64,000 bases of DNA, taken from contig NZ_JAERTZ010000002.1 of NCBI RefSeq assembly GCF_016746085.1, forward strand, positions 124,001-188,000. The letters run 5' to 3'. The notes under the pieces are model-generated. The model saw only the letters and a program-made list of their open reading frames with translations, did no database searches and was not told the origin of the DNA. Source of the stretch: Zobellella iuensis. Lineage in GTDB: Bacteria; Pseudomonadota; Gammaproteobacteria; Enterobacterales; Aeromonadaceae. A program made the translations under genes and the position numbers. Shown in pieces: positions 36,444 to 47,751 of this stretch (position 1 is its first letter; every line of letters begins with the position of its first letter).

Positions 36444-37015
36444 CCCCGCCCCAGCACCTGGTGCACCCTTGCCCGCAGGGCCGGCAGTTCTTCCTGTTCA
36501 AACCAGGGGTTGTCGCGCAGCCAGCGGCGGTTGCGGGGGGAGGGGTGGGGCAGCGGCAGCCGGCTCGGGGCGAATTCCCGCCAATGGCGCACCGTCTCGG
36601 TGAGGGTGCGGTAGCGCTTGCCCAGGTAGTAATGCTGGGCGTACTGGCCGATCAGCAGGGTGAGTTCGATGCGGGGCAGGGCGGCCCGTATCCGCTGGTG
36701 CCAGGTGGGGGCGCATTCGGGCCGGGGCGGCAGGTCGCCGCTCTTGCCCCGGCCCGGGTAGCAGAAACCCATGGGCATGATGGCGAAGCGCTCGGGGTCG
36801 TAGAACTGCTCCCGGCTTACCTCCAGCCATTTACGCAGGGTGTCGCCGGAAGGATCGTTCCAGGGGATGCCGGTCTGGTGCACCCGGGTGCCCGGCGCCT
36901 GGCCGATGATGAGGATGCGGGCCTCGGCGCCCAGCTGCACCACGGGCCTGGGCCCCAGGGGCAGGAAGGCTTCGCACAGCCGGCAGGCCCGTATTTCCTG
37001 CAGCAGTTGGTCCAT
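36440..37015 (-). CDS. Uracil-DNA glycosylase-superfamily protein
   Basis: This 191-residue protein of the UDG-like family (IPR005122/YqiA-type) has CRLCEAF near the N-terminus, [24 protein letters not shown] (family motif 1, GQAPG) and PHPSPRN (motif 2). It resembles family 4/5 glycosylases but lacks their four-cysteine iron-sulfur set, so DNA repair activity is unproven. It begins 2 nt after the 2-hydroxyacid dehydrogenase stop, probably co-transcribed with it. Confidence 0.82.
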   Translation of the reverse strand: MDQLLQEIRACRLCEAFLPLGPRPVVQLGAEARILIIGQAPGTRVHQTGIPWNDPSGDTLRKWLEVSREQFYDPERFAIMPMGFCYPGRGKSGDLPPRPECAPTWHQRIRAALPRIELTLLIGQYAQHYYLGKRYRTLTETVRHWREFAPSRLPLPHPSPRNRRWLRDNPWFEQEELPALRARVHQVLGRG

Positions 37016-37017
37016 GC

Positions 37018-37962
37018 TCAATACCCCAGATCGAAGTCGACCAGCCCCTCCATCGGCTTGCTTTCGATGTATTTGAGGTAGTTGCGACTGAAGCGGGTCA
37101 CTATCTGATCCGGGAAGCTGTAACCGGCGTTATGGGGGCTGATCACCACGTTGGGCAGGTCCCACAACGGGCTGTCCGTCGGCAGCGGCTCGATGGCGAA
37201 TACGTCCAGCACGGCGGCGCCGATACGGCCGTTGCGCAGCGCCTGTACCAGGGCGGTTTCATCCACCGCATCGCCCCGGCCCACGTTGAAGAAGATGGCG
37301 CCCGGCTTGATATGAGAGAGCCGCTCGGCATTGAACAGAGCGCGGGTTTCGGGGGTGGAGGGCAGTACACTCAACACCACGTCGGCCCTGGGCAATACCT
37401 TGTTCAGGGCCTGCACCTGGTAGGTGCGATCGAAGCCCGGTGCCTCCCGGCCGGCACGGCTGATGCCGAGCACTTCCATGCCGAAATGGCGGGCGGTGGC
37501 GGCGACATGCTGACCTATGCTGCCGGTACCCAGGATCAGCATGGTCTTGCCGTGGATGCTCTGGTAGGGAATGGGCTGCCAGTTGTGGTGGCGCTGCTGC
37601 TCCCGGTAGTGGCGCAGGTGGCGGCTGATGGACAACAGGTGGCCGAAGACGTATTCGCTGATCAAGGGGCCGAAGATGCCGCGGATATTGGTCAGCAGGT
37701 AGTCCTGGCGGCTGCCGGGGCCGAGTAGCAGGTCGACGCCGGCGTAGGTGGACTGGGCCCATTTCAGCGCCCGTGCATCCCTGAGCCTGGCCTTGATGCG
37801 GGCAGGCTCGCCCAACAGGATATCCGCGCGGGTCAGGGCGGCCTGGATGTCGGTTTCTTCTCTGGGGGCGAGTATGGTCAGTCCGGGCAAGTAGGCCTGC
37901 TTTAACAGGGCATGGTATTCGGCGTTATCCTGACTGAGCAGTAACAGGGTATGATTGGCCAT
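37018..37962 (-). CDS. D-2-hydroxyacid dehydrogenase (GhrA/SerA family)
   Basis: This 314-residue NAD(P)-dependent enzyme has the Rossmann motif ILGTGSIGQHVA (about residues 138-150). Catalytic Arg lies in FFNVGRGDAVDE, Glu in AVLDVFAIEPLP and His in ISPHNAG. Likely substrates are glyoxylate, hydroxypyruvate or another 2-oxoacid. The ATG at 37962 follows GAGGAGAGAAGG. It is upstream of the UDG-like gene, in the same direction. Confidence 0.9.
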   Translation of the reverse strand: MANHTLLLLSQDNAEYHALLKQAYLPGLTILAPREETDIQAALTRADILLGEPARIKARLRDARALKWAQSTYAGVDLLLGPGSRQDYLLTNIRGIFGPLISEYVFGHLLSISRHLRHYREQQRHHNWQPIPYQSIHGKTMLILGTGSIGQHVAATARHFGMEVLGISRAGREAPGFDRTYQVQALNKVLPRADVVLSVLPSTPETRALFNAERLSHIKPGAIFFNVGRGDAVDETALVQALRNGRIGAAVLDVFAIEPLPTDSPLWDLPNVVISPHNAGYSFPDQIVTRFSRNYLKYIESKPMEGLVDFDLGY

Positions 37963-38117
37963 ACCTTCTCTCCTCAATATGCTTTTTGTGCCAGCTTTTT
38001 ATGAGACAATGGCACAAGCAAAAACTTATACCAGTGTTTCCCGCATAAAGTGTGAGCCTTGGCCGCAAACGGTCAGATTGGCAGCAATGCGGCAAGCCCA
38101 ACCACAAGGAACTGCCC

Positions 38118-38699
38118 GTGTTCGGTGACAAATTTTATAAGAAACTCAACAAACTGATGCCCTGGCAGCAAACGGTGTTCGCCCTGGCCCTGGCCGAGCG
38201 GATGTATCCCAACTACCGCCTGTTCAGCGAGACTTCCGGCTTCGGCAGCGGCGAGCGTTTCCGCCATACCCTGGATGTGCTCTGGACCTATCTTACCGTC
38301 AAGGGCTCCCGGGTGGACTTGTCCGCCGAGCTGGAAGCCTTCGAGGTCTTTATCCCGGACCCGGCCAAGTTCGACTCCTACGGCGCCTATCCGGCCCTGG
38401 ACGCCTGCGTGGCCCTGGGAGCGGCCTACAACTCGGTGATCTGCCGTATCGGCGAAGAAGCGATGGAGGCCAGCAACGCCTCCCTGGGGGCGGTGGCCGG
38501 TTTTGCCGAGCTGCTGGCGGAGCGGGAGCTCGGCGACGAAGAGCTGTACGAGCACGAGCTGATGGAAGTGGAAATGGAGTTTCAGGTGGAGCTGCTAGAG
38601 CAGGTGGCGCAACCCCGGGAAGCCGAGGCCATCCTGGCCATCCGCGACTTCGCCGCCCAGGGCGGGGTGTCCAATATCGGCATCAGCCTGCAGGATTAA
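38118..38699 (+). CDS. YjaG family (DUF416) protein
   Basis: The 193-residue protein matches E. coli YjaG (196). It contains PWQQTVFALALAERMYPNYRLF, YGAYPALDACVALGAAYNSVI and a C-terminus GGVSNIGISLQD. The function is unknown. The GTG at 38118 is chosen because AAGGAA lies 6 nt upstream and the resulting N-terminus FGDKFYKKLNKL fits the family. It ends tail-to-tail with the MarR gene. Confidence 0.88.
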   Translation: MFGDKFYKKLNKLMPWQQTVFALALAERMYPNYRLFSETSGFGSGERFRHTLDVLWTYLTVKGSRVDLSAELEAFEVFIPDPAKFDSYGAYPALDACVALGAAYNSVICRIGEEAMEASNASLGAVAGFAELLAERELGDEELYEHELMEVEMEFQVELLEQVAQPREAEAILAIRDFAAQGGVSNIGISLQD

Positions 38700-39178
38700 T
38701 ATTTTTCTTCCTGGATCAGGCTGCCCACCTGCAGCAGCGGCGCCACGTCCAGATCGTTGGCGTTCATCATCGAGGAGATGCGCTGTACCGACGACAGCAG
38801 CAGGTTCTGCTCCCAGGCCGCCAGCGCCTGAAACTGCTGGATAAAGCTTTCCTGCAGCGGGCGGGGCGCGGTCTTGAGCTTGGTTTTGCCCTCCTCGGTC
38901 AGCACCGCATGCACCTTGCGCTTGTCGGTCTGGCTGCGCTCCCGGCGCACCAACTGCTTCTGCTCCAGCCGGTCGATGATGGTGGTGGCGGTGGCCTGGC
39001 TCATGTTGGTGGCCTGGGCCAGCTTGCGCATGGTGATGTCGCCGTGCTCGTTGATCGCCTGCATCAGTAGCAACTGCGGGCCGGTCAGGCCGGAGACCTT
39101 GCTGAGCTGCCGGGAGTGGAGGTCGATGGCGCGGATGATCTGGCGCAGCGCCACCAGCACTTCTTCATGTTTTTCCAA
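38696..39178 (-). CDS. MarR-family transcriptional regulator
   Basis: This 160-residue winged-helix protein has LTGPQLLLMQAINEHGDITMRKLAQATNMSQATATTIIDRLEQKQLVRRERSQTDKRKVHAVLT across the DNA-binding domain; the wing DKRKV is intact. The N-terminus EKHEEVLVALRQIIRAIDLHSRQL resembles EctR/CosR-type regulators of compatible-solute genes, but that is only a memory-based similarity and no ectoine genes are here. The likely start is TTG at 39178, with AGGA just upstream. It is divergent from hutC. Confidence 0.85.
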   Translation of the reverse strand: MEKHEEVLVALRQIIRAIDLHSRQLSKVSGLTGPQLLLMQAINEHGDITMRKLAQATNMSQATATTIIDRLEQKQLVRRERSQTDKRKVHAVLTEEGKTKLKTAPRPLQESFIQQFQALAAWEQNLLLSSVQRISSMMNANDLDVAPLLQVGSLIQEEKY

Positions 39179-39297
39179 GGTCTTCCTGCCGATGGGGCTT
39201 GCGGGATGTGCGCGCACCATAGCGCAAAACGACAGCAGGGAAAAGACCCGTTGAACCCAAAGGGAACTTTCGCGGGCGGCGACTGGGACTGGCCGGC

Positions 39298-39313
39298 AAT
39301 TGTATGTACAATT
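39298..39313. promoter_or_regulatory. HutC-type box upstream of hutC
   Basis: AATTGTATGTACAATT is a palindrome with one central mismatch pair and contains TGTATGTACA, close to the TGTATATACA core found twice before hutI. It lies 22 bp before the hutC start, so it likely mediates autorepression. Confidence 0.8.
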
Positions 39314-39334
39314 GCAACCAGCGCAGGAGGCTAT

Positions 39335-40045
39335 GTGACCCAATCAACCCCCCTTTACCAGCAGATCAAGCAGCATATCCTGGCCCGTATCCAGTCCGGG
39401 GAATATCCGTTGCACCAGCAGATCCCGCCCGAGCAGGAGCTGGCCGGGCAGTTCGGCGTCAGCCGGATGACGGCCCACAAGGCCATTCGCGATCTGGTAC
39501 AGGAAGGCTATCTGATGCGCCGGGCCGGGCTCGGCACCTTCGTTACCGAGCCCAAGGCCGAGTCGCCGCTGGCGGACATCAACAATATCGCCGACGAAGT
39601 GCGCCTGCGCGGCCACCAATACGGCAACCGGGTGCTGCTGCTGGAAAGCATCCGCGCCGACGAGGAAGTGGCCCTGCAGATGGGCATGCGGCTCAACGCC
39701 CGGGTGTTTCATTCGGTGATGGTGCACCTGGAAAACCAGCTGCCTATCCAGGTGGAGGAACGTTTCGTCAACCCGGCGTTGGCGCCCGATTACCTGAGCT
39801 GCGACTTCGGCCAGATGACCCCCAATGCCTACCTGGTACAGCACTGCCCGCTGTCGGATCTGGAGCATATCGTGGAAGCTCGGCTGGCACCGGCCCAGGT
39901 GTGCGACTGGCTGCAGATAGGGCCGGAAGAGCCCTGCCTGCTGGTGACCCGACGCACCTGGTCACTGCACCAGCTGGTGAGTTTTGCCCGGTTGTGGCAT
40001 CCGGGAGACAAGTACAAGCTGCGCTCGACCCTGAAGCTGGACTGA
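39335..40045 (+). CDS. hutC: Histidine utilisation repressor HutC (GntR family)
   Basis: The 236 residues hold an N-terminal GntR winged helix (about 8-70, including PLHQQIPPEQELAGQFGVSRMTAHKAIRDLVQEGYL) and a C-terminal UTRA ligand domain (about 90-230). HutC represses hut genes and is released by urocanate. I chose the GTG at 39335: AGGAGG lies 4 nt upstream, and the ATG overlapping it is out of frame. The longer open frame upstream lacks conserved sequence. Confidence 0.93.
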   Translation: MTQSTPLYQQIKQHILARIQSGEYPLHQQIPPEQELAGQFGVSRMTAHKAIRDLVQEGYLMRRAGLGTFVTEPKAESPLADINNIADEVRLRGHQYGNRVLLLESIRADEEVALQMGMRLNARVFHSVMVHLENQLPIQVEERFVNPALAPDYLSCDFGQMTPNAYLVQHCPLSDLEHIVEARLAPAQVCDWLQIGPEEPCLLVTRRTWSLHQLVSFARLWHPGDKYKLRSTLKLD

Positions 40046-40064
40046 GCGCCGTCCCGGCGTATTA

Positions 40065-40098
40065 GGGTTGCGGGTAGGGGTAGGGGTAGGAGTAGGGG
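40065..40098 (+). repeat. G-rich hexamer tract, potential G-quadruplex
   Basis: The tract reads GGGTTGCGGGTAGGGG and then repeats TAGGGG/TAGGAG, giving at least four G-runs with 2-4 nt spacers on the plus strand. It lies between convergent hutC and yaeQ, directly before the TTCCCGC array. Confidence 0.75.
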
Positions 40099-40113
40099 CC
40101 GGAATCACAATAC

Positions 40114-40148
40114 TTCCCGCTTCCCGCTTCCCGCTTCCCGCTTCCCGC
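40114..40148 (+). repeat. TTCCCGC heptamer tandem array, five copies
   Basis: Five uninterrupted TTCCCGC units lie between the convergent 3' ends of hutC and yaeQ, ending 6 nt before the yaeQ stop. The same heptamer occurs four times at 57159-57186 in another convergent gap. Confidence 0.95.
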
Positions 40149-40153
40149 CTGGG

Positions 40154-40690
40154 TCAGCGCCACTGGGTCAGTTGCAGATCCAGGCTGTTCTTGCCGTCGG
40201 TGACCTGGATGTCCAGTTCCTGCAGGGTGGCGAAGAGATCGATGCTGCGGCTGCAGAGTTCGGCCAGCCGGGCCGGCTGGGGATCGGCCAGGTGGTAGAT
40301 TTCGAGCCGCGGCAACTGCCCCAGCTCTATCTGATGCTTGCTCCACCATTCCAGGGCGGAGCGCCCGCCATAGCTGTACACCACCACCTTCTCGGCCTTG
40401 GACAGGGCCTGCTTGATGCGCTTGACGCTGGGCTCGCCCAGCTCCACCCACAGCAGGATGCGGCCGTCCGGCGCTTTTTGCCATAGCTCCGGCTCGTCGT
40501 CGGTGCTGAGTCCCTTGGTAAAGCTCAGATCCTCGTCGGCGTGGCGCATAAAGGCCAGCAGCCGCACCATCAGCCGGGTTTCGGTTTCCGACGGATGGCG
40601 GGCCACGGTCAGGCTGTGTTCCTGGTAGTAGTGGCGGTGCAGATCGCTGATATTCAGCCGCACCTTGTGCAGGGTGGCGGTCAGGGCCAT
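40154..40690 (-). CDS. yaeQ: YaeQ family protein
   Basis: The 178 residues match E. coli YaeQ (181): MALTATLHKVRLNISDLHRHYY, TVARHPSETETRLMVRLLAF, DLSFTKGLSTDDEPELWQ and LWVELGEPSVKRIKQAL. The fold is a PD-(D/E)xK nuclease-like domain with Glu/Asp residues kept in DDEPE and WVELGEP. The cellular role is unsettled. It is downstream of the YjiH-family gene in the same direction but separated by about 90 nt. Confidence 0.93.
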   Translation of the reverse strand: MALTATLHKVRLNISDLHRHYYQEHSLTVARHPSETETRLMVRLLAFMRHADEDLSFTKGLSTDDEPELWQKAPDGRILLWVELGEPSVKRIKQALSKAEKVVVYSYGGRSALEWWSKHQIELGQLPRLEIYHLADPQPARLAELCSRSIDLFATLQELDIQVTDGKNSLDLQLTQWR

Positions 40691-40783
40691 GAAAAGATCT
40701 CGTTAACAAAAACGCCATCTTAACGGCAAGCCGGGGCGGTATCCAGCCCGACGCGCCCCGGGCGTCGTCGGGCCGGGCCTGGC

Positions 40784-42094
40784 TCAGGGCGCTATCAGCA
40801 TGGCGACCGGGATGGCCAGCAGCAGGCTGAGGAAGGCGCGGATAAACCATACCAGCACCAGGGTCCCCACCCTGAGCGGGATGCGGGTCGCCAGTATGCA
40901 GGGAATCGAGGCCGAGAAGAACAGCACCGACGACACGCACACCACGCCGGCGGCGAAGCGGGCCACGAAGTCGGCTTCGGCCATCAGCAGCGCCGGCAGG
41001 AACATCTCCGCCAGCCCCGAGGCGGTGGCCTTCGCAAGCAGCATGCCGTCATCCAGGCCCCACAGCCAGGTCACCGGGTAGAACAGGTAGCCCAGCCAGT
41101 CGAACACCGGGGTGTATTTGGCCACCAGCAGGCCGATCAGCCCCACCGACATGATGGACGGCAGTATGCTGATGGTCATCACCAGGCCGTCCTTGAAGTT
41201 GTCGATCACGTTGCGGCCGAGGGAGGGCGCCTGCTCGGCCACCTCCATCCCGTTCTGCCAGGCGGTGGCCAGGCGGTTGCCGGGCTCGCCTTCCGGCTCC
41301 CGGTGTTCGGCGCTGTTGTCCATGCGGGAGAGGGGCGGCAGCCGCACCGTGATGGCGGTGACGATAAAGGTGATCAGCAGGGTCAGCCAGAAGTACTGGT
41401 TCCAGATCTCCATCAGCCCCAGGGTCTTGGCCACGATGATCATGAAGGTGGCGGAGACGGTGGAGAAGCCGGTGGCGATGATGGCCGCTTCCCGCGCCGA
41501 GTAGTGGCCCGCGCTGTACACCCGGTTGGTGATCAGCAGGCCGATGGAATAGCTGCCCACGAAGGAGGCCACCGCATCGATGGCCGAACGGCCCGGGGTG
41601 CGCCAGATGGGCTGCATCAGCTTCTGCACCAGGATGCCGATGGCCTCGAGCAGGCCGTAACCGACCAGAAAGGCCAGGAATACCGAGCCGATGGGCACGA
41701 TCAGCCCCACCGAGATCACCAGCTTGTTGAACAGGAAGGGCAGCATGTCCGGCGCCTGCAGCGCCGCCGGGCCCAGGCCGGTGAGCGCCATCAGGCCCGC
41801 TACCACCCCCAGCCATTTCAGCACCAGGAAGACGCCGTCGGTCGGGCTCTGTTTCCAGCGGCCGGTGACCAGCGGATAAAGGGCCCCCGCCACTATCATC
41901 CCCATGGCGTACCAGCCGGCGCCGGTTTCGCCCAGGGCGGCGCGCAGCCAGCCCACCATATGATCCAGCGGTATGCTGGTCTTGCCCTGCAGACTGATGG
42001 GGATAAAGAAAATAAAGATGCCGATGGTGCTCAGGCCCAGCAGCCGGCCGATGGCCTTGCCCTGGGGCCGGGATTGTTCCGTAACCTGGTGCAT
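40784..42094 (-). CDS. YjiH-family membrane protein with Gate domains, in the hut cluster
   Basis: This 436-residue inner-membrane protein has about 10-11 hydrophobic segments. Gate-domain features are GRSAIDAVASFVGSYSIGLLITNRVY and GVVCVSSVLFFSASIPCIL, as in YjiH and nucleoside-recognition proteins. It is divergent from hutI, with HutC boxes in the shared promoter region, so it probably transports histidine or urocanate. No conventional histidine permease (HutT) is present. AAGGAGG precedes the ATG. Transport activity is inferred only from position. Confidence 0.8.
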   Translation of the reverse strand: MHQVTEQSRPQGKAIGRLLGLSTIGIFIFFIPISLQGKTSIPLDHMVGWLRAALGETGAGWYAMGMIVAGALYPLVTGRWKQSPTDGVFLVLKWLGVVAGLMALTGLGPAALQAPDMLPFLFNKLVISVGLIVPIGSVFLAFLVGYGLLEAIGILVQKLMQPIWRTPGRSAIDAVASFVGSYSIGLLITNRVYSAGHYSAREAAIIATGFSTVSATFMIIVAKTLGLMEIWNQYFWLTLLITFIVTAITVRLPPLSRMDNSAEHREPEGEPGNRLATAWQNGMEVAEQAPSLGRNVIDNFKDGLVMTISILPSIMSVGLIGLLVAKYTPVFDWLGYLFYPVTWLWGLDDGMLLAKATASGLAEMFLPALLMAEADFVARFAAGVVCVSSVLFFSASIPCILATRIPLRVGTLVLVWFIRAFLSLLLAIPVAMLIAP

Positions 42095-42123
42095 GAGGAG
42101 ACCTCCTTGTGAGTGACGATTAA

Positions 42124-42133
42124 TGTATATACA
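42124..42133. promoter_or_regulatory. HutC-type box near the YjiH-family gene
   Basis: TGTATATACA is a perfect 10-bp palindrome 30 bp upstream of the YjiH-family start codon, in the divergent gap before hutI. Confidence 0.82.
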
Positions 42134-42240
42134 AAAATACGCCTAATGTTAATAGATTGTCTATTTTTTATGTGATACAGATCGATAAATCCGGGTTTTT
42201 TATCGGATGATACTTGCCAAAGGGCGGATGAAGGTTTAAA

Positions 42241-42250
42241 TGTATATACA
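42241..42250. promoter_or_regulatory. HutC-type box before hutI
   Basis: A second perfect TGTATATACA lies 24 bp before the hutI start codon, where bound repressor would block transcription of hutIGUH. Confidence 0.85.
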
Positions 42251-42273
42251 AATAGCGATTCAAGGAGCCAACC

Positions 42274-43482
42274 ATGCCACAGTCAGCCCACCGCCTCTGG
42301 GTCAATGCCACCCTGTTCGACGGCCTCGACGCCGCCGCCGAGCCCATGGCGGTGGCGGTTAAGGATGGCCGCATCGCCTGGCTGAAGCCCATGAGCGCGC
42401 TGAGCGGGGCCGACCGTGCCGGGTTCGAGCTTATCGATGCCGAAGGCCGGCTGCTGACCCCGGGGCTGGTGGACTGCCATACCCACCTGGTGTACGGCGG
42501 CAACCGGGCCGGGGAATTCGAGGCCCGGCTCGAAGGCAAGAGCTATGAAGAAATAGCCCGCGCCGGCGGCGGCATCCTCAGCACGGTGCGGGCCACCCGC
42601 GCCGCCTCGGAGGAGGAGCTGTTCGCCGCCGCCCGCCCGCGCCTCGAGGCGCTGATGGCGGACGGGGTGACCACGGTCGAGATCAAGTCCGGCTACGGCC
42701 TGGATGTGGACAACGAACTCAAGATGCTGCGGGTGGCGCGCCGCCTGGGGCGGGAGCTCAAGGTGCGGGTGGTCACCACCCTGCTGGGCGCCCACGCCCT
42801 GCCGCCGGAATATAAAGACGATGCCGACGGCTATATCGAGCTGGTGTGCCGGCGGATGATCCCGGCCGCCGCTGCCGAAGGGCTGGCCGACGCGGTGGAC
42901 GTGTTCTGCGAGCACATCGCCTTTTCGGTCGCCCAGTGCGAGCGGGTCTATGCCGCCGCCAAGGCCCATGGCCTGGCCATCAAGGGCCATACCGAGCAGC
43001 TGTCCAACCTGGGCGGCAGCGCCGCCGCCGCCCGCGCCGGGGCGCTGTCGGTGGATCATGTGGAATACCTGGACGAGGCGGGGGTAAAGGCCCTGGCCGA
43101 GGCCGGCACCGTCGCCACCCTGTTGCCCGGCGCCTTCTACATGCTGCGCGAAACCACGGTGCCGCCCATAGCGCTGCTGCGTCGCCACGGCGTGCCCATG
43201 GCCCTGGCCACCGACGCCAATCCGGGCACCTCGCCCATCTTCAGCCTGAGGCTGATGCTGAACATGGCCTGCACCCTGTTCCGTCTGACCCCGGTGGAGG
43301 CCCTGCGCGGCGTTACCGCCCAGGGCGCCCGGGCCCTGGGACTGCCGCACGAGTGTGGCCGCATCGCCCCGGGGATGGCGGCGGATCTGTGCCTGTGGGA
43401 GACCGACAATTACGCCGAGCTGGCCTATAGCCTGGGCCTGCCCCGGCTCGTTCAACGCATCGTAGCGGGAGAGCCTGCATGA
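42274..43482 (+). CDS. hutI: Imidazolonepropionase
   Basis: HutI hydrolyses 4-imidazolone-5-propionate to N-formimino-glutamate. This 402-residue amidohydrolase has the metal motif [16 protein letters not shown] (about residues 68-83), KSGYGLD, IKGHTEQ and [17 protein letters not shown] precedes the ATG. The stop overlaps hutG by 4 nt (ATGA). Confidence 0.97.
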   Translation: MPQSAHRLWVNATLFDGLDAAAEPMAVAVKDGRIAWLKPMSALSGADRAGFELIDAEGRLLTPGLVDCHTHLVYGGNRAGEFEARLEGKSYEEIARAGGGILSTVRATRAASEEELFAAARPRLEALMADGVTTVEIKSGYGLDVDNELKMLRVARRLGRELKVRVVTTLLGAHALPPEYKDDADGYIELVCRRMIPAAAAEGLADAVDVFCEHIAFSVAQCERVYAAAKAHGLAIKGHTEQLSNLGGSAAAARAGALSVDHVEYLDEAGVKALAEAGTVATLLPGAFYMLRETTVPPIALLRRHGVPMALATDANPGTSPIFSLRLMLNMACTLFRLTPVEALRGVTAQGARALGLPHECGRIAPGMAADLCLWETDNYAELAYSLGLPRLVQRIVAGEPA

Positions 43483-44408
43483 AGACTGACATGACCCCCT
43501 GGACCGGCCGGGTCGATCCCGAGCCCGACACCTATCGCTGGCACCAGCAGGTGCAGCCGCTGGAGCAGGCCCGGGAACCGGGCGCCGTGCTGATCGGCTT
43601 TGGCTGTGACGAAGGGGTGCGCCGTAACCAGGGCCGCGTCGGCGCCGCCAAGGGCCCGGCGGCCATGCGCAGGATGCTGGGCAGCCTGGCCTGGCACCAG
43701 GGCACGGCCGTGTTCGACGCCGGCGACGTGGTCTGCCAGGGCGAGGATCTGGAAGGGGCCCACCAGGCCCTGTCCGCCCGGGTGAGCGAGGCGCTGGATC
43801 TGGGCCATTTCCCCATCGTGATGGGCGGCGGCCACGAGGTGGCCTTCGGCTCCTGGTCTGGGTTGGCCGGGCATCTGGCGCCGCGCGAGCAGCGCCCGCG
43901 CATCGGCATCATCAACTTCGACGCCCACTTCGATCTGCGCGACCCCAGCTTCGTGGTGTCGTCCGGCACGCCTTTTGCCCAGATCGCCGAGGCGAGCGCG
44001 CAGCGGGGCTGGCCCTTCCAGTATGCCTGCCTGGGGGTGAGCCGGGCCGCCAACACCCAGAACCTGTTCCGGCGCGCCGAGCAGCTCGGGGTGCTGGTAT
44101 GGGAAGACAGGGCCATGACGGCGGCGACCCTGCCCCGGCTGCAGCAGGAGGTGGCGGACTTTATCGGTCGCTGCGACCACCTCTACCTGACCATCGACAT
44201 CGATGTGTTCCCCGCCGCCCAGGCGCCCGGCGTGAGTGCGCCGGCGGCCCGGGGGGTAGGGCTGGATTTGATTGAACCCGTAATTGAACAGATCAAGGCC
44301 AGTGGCAAGCTCCGGCTCGCCGATTTGGCCGAGCTCAACCCCGAGTATGACGTGGATGGCCACACGGCCAGGCTGGCGGCTCGGTTGATTCATACTTTGA
44401 CACTGTAA
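43479..44408 (+). CDS. hutG: Formimidoylglutamase (arginase family)
   Basis: HutG hydrolyses N-formimino-glutamate to glutamate and formamide. The 309 residues carry the arginase-fold manganese motifs [18 protein letters not shown] and [18 protein letters not shown]. It is translationally coupled to hutI and 14 nt before hutU. Confidence 0.96.
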   Translation: MKTDMTPWTGRVDPEPDTYRWHQQVQPLEQAREPGAVLIGFGCDEGVRRNQGRVGAAKGPAAMRRMLGSLAWHQGTAVFDAGDVVCQGEDLEGAHQALSARVSEALDLGHFPIVMGGGHEVAFGSWSGLAGHLAPREQRPRIGIINFDAHFDLRDPSFVVSSGTPFAQIAEASAQRGWPFQYACLGVSRAANTQNLFRRAEQLGVLVWEDRAMTAATLPRLQQEVADFIGRCDHLYLTIDIDVFPAAQAPGVSAPAARGVGLDLIEPVIEQIKASGKLRLADLAELNPEYDVDGHTARLAARLIHTLTL

Positions 44409-44422
44409 AGAGGGAAACCCAC

Positions 44423-46105
<1,683 letters not shown>

Positions 46106-46108
46106 TTT

Positions 46109-47641
46109 ATGAGCACTCTGACTATCAACCCCGGAAAAATGACCCTGGCGCAGATGCGCCAGGCCTATGAGCTGCCGGTCAAGCTGAGCCTGGATCCGAG
46201 CACCCATGGCGCCATTCAGGCCTCGGTCGACTGCGTCAACCGCATGGTGGCGGAAGACCGTACCGTATACGGCATCAACACCGGGTTCGGGCTGCTGGCC
46301 AACACCCGCATCAAACCGGAAGATCTGGAAACCCTGCAGCGCTCCCTGGTGCTGTCCCACGCCACCGGCCTGGGTGAGCTTATCAGCGACGAGCTGGTGC
46401 GGCTGATCATGGTGCTCAAGATCAACAGCCTGGCCCGCGGCTACTCCGGCATCCGCCTGCAGGTGCTGGAGGCGCTGATGGCGCTGGTCAACCACGGCGT
46501 TTACCCCTGCATTCCCGGCAAGGGCTCGGTGGGCGCCTCCGGCGACCTGGCGCCCCTGGCGCACATGAGCTGCGTGCTGCTGGGCGAGGGCCAGGCCCGT
46601 TATCAAGGGGAAGTTATCAGCGCCGGCCAGGCGCTGGAGATCGCCGGCCTCGAGCCCATGGGCCTGGCGCCCAAGGAAGGACTGGCGCTGCTGAACGGCA
46701 CCCAGGTGTCCACCGCCTTCGCCCTGCGCGGCCTGTTCGAGGCGGAAGACCTGTTCGCCAGCGCCGTGGTGGTGGGCGGCTTGACGGTGGAAGCCACCTT
46801 GAGCTCCCGTCGCCCCTTCGATGCCCGCATCCATGAGGTGCGCGGTCAGCAAGGCCAGATCGACGCCGCCGCCGCCTACCGCCATGTGCTGGGCGAGCAG
46901 AGCGACATCAGCAAGACCCATGTCAACTGTGCCAAGGTGCAGGATCCCTACTCCCTGCGCTGCCAGCCCCAGGTGATGGGTGCCTGTCTGACCCAGCTGC
47001 GCCAGGCCGCCGAGGTGCTGCTGATCGAGGGCAATGCGGTGTCCGACAATCCGCTGGTGTTCGCCGAGGACAACGACGTCATCTCCGGCGGCAACTTCCA
47101 CGCCGAGCCGGTGGCCATGGCGGCGGACAACATCGCCCTGGCGATTGCCGAAATCGGCTCCTTAAGCGAGCGGCGGGTGTCGCTGATGATGGATACCCAT
47201 ATGTCCGGCCTGCCGCCCTTCCTGGTGGAAAACGGCGGCGTCAACTCCGGCTTTATGATAGCCCAGGTCACGGCCGCGGCACTGGCGTCCGACAACAAGG
47301 CGCTGGCCCACCCGCACTCGGTGGACTCGCTGCCCACCTCCGCCAACCAGGAAGACCACGTCTCCATGGCCCCCAACGGCGGCCGCCGGCTGTGGCCCAT
47401 GGTGGAAAACAGCCGGGGCGTGCTGGCCATCGAATGGCTGGCGGCCTGCCAGGGCCTGGACTTCCGCGGTGGCCTCAAGACCACGGCCCCGCTGGAGCTG
47501 GCCCGCCAGACCCTGCGGGAGCAGGTGAGCTACTACGACAAGGACCGCTTCTTCGCCCCCGATATCGAGCAGGCCGACGCCCTGCTCAAGGCGGGCAGCC
47601 TGAGCCGCCTGGTCCTGCCGGACCTGCTGCCCAGTCACTGA
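46109..47641 (+). CDS. hutH: Histidine ammonia-lyase
   Basis: HutH deaminates histidine to urocanate, the first step of the pathway and the source of the HutC inducer. The 510 residues include the MIO-forming Ala-Ser-Gly in [16 protein letters not shown] (near residue 143), YGINTGFG at the N-terminus and [14 protein letters not shown]. It is the last gene of hutIGUH, and a strong terminator follows. Confidence 0.97.
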   Translation: MSTLTINPGKMTLAQMRQAYELPVKLSLDPSTHGAIQASVDCVNRMVAEDRTVYGINTGFGLLANTRIKPEDLETLQRSLVLSHATGLGELISDELVRLIMVLKINSLARGYSGIRLQVLEALMALVNHGVYPCIPGKGSVGASGDLAPLAHMSCVLLGEGQARYQGEVISAGQALEIAGLEPMGLAPKEGLALLNGTQVSTAFALRGLFEAEDLFASAVVVGGLTVEATLSSRRPFDARIHEVRGQQGQIDAAAAYRHVLGEQSDISKTHVNCAKVQDPYSLRCQPQVMGACLTQLRQAAEVLLIEGNAVSDNPLVFAEDNDVISGGNFHAEPVAMAADNIALAIAEIGSLSERRVSLMMDTHMSGLPPFLVENGGVNSGFMIAQVTAAALASDNKALAHPHSVDSLPTSANQEDHVSMAPNGGRRLWPMVENSRGVLAIEWLAACQGLDFRGGLKTTAPLELARQTLREQVSYYDKDRFFAPDIEQADALLKAGSLSRLVLPDLLPSH

Positions 47642-47668
47642 GCACGACTCCGCTTGCGGGGAATTTGA

Positions 47669-47697
47669 CAGGGCTGCCTCGGCAGCCCTGTTTTTTT
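47669..47697 (+). terminator. Terminator of the hutIGUH operon
   Basis: CAGGGCTGCC pairs with GGCAGCCCTG around TC and is followed by seven T, 28 nt past the hutH stop. Confidence 0.93.
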
Positions 47698-47751
47698 ATC
47701 CAGGGCTTTCGTGCTAGACTCGCGCACCTTGTCAGCCGGGGAGGGCGGTCG

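Noticed and set aside
40065-40148. Possible CRISPR array in the repeated TTCCCGC and GGGTAG tracts
   Set aside because: The units are 6-7 bp with no spacers and no cas genes are present, so these are simple tandem repeats.
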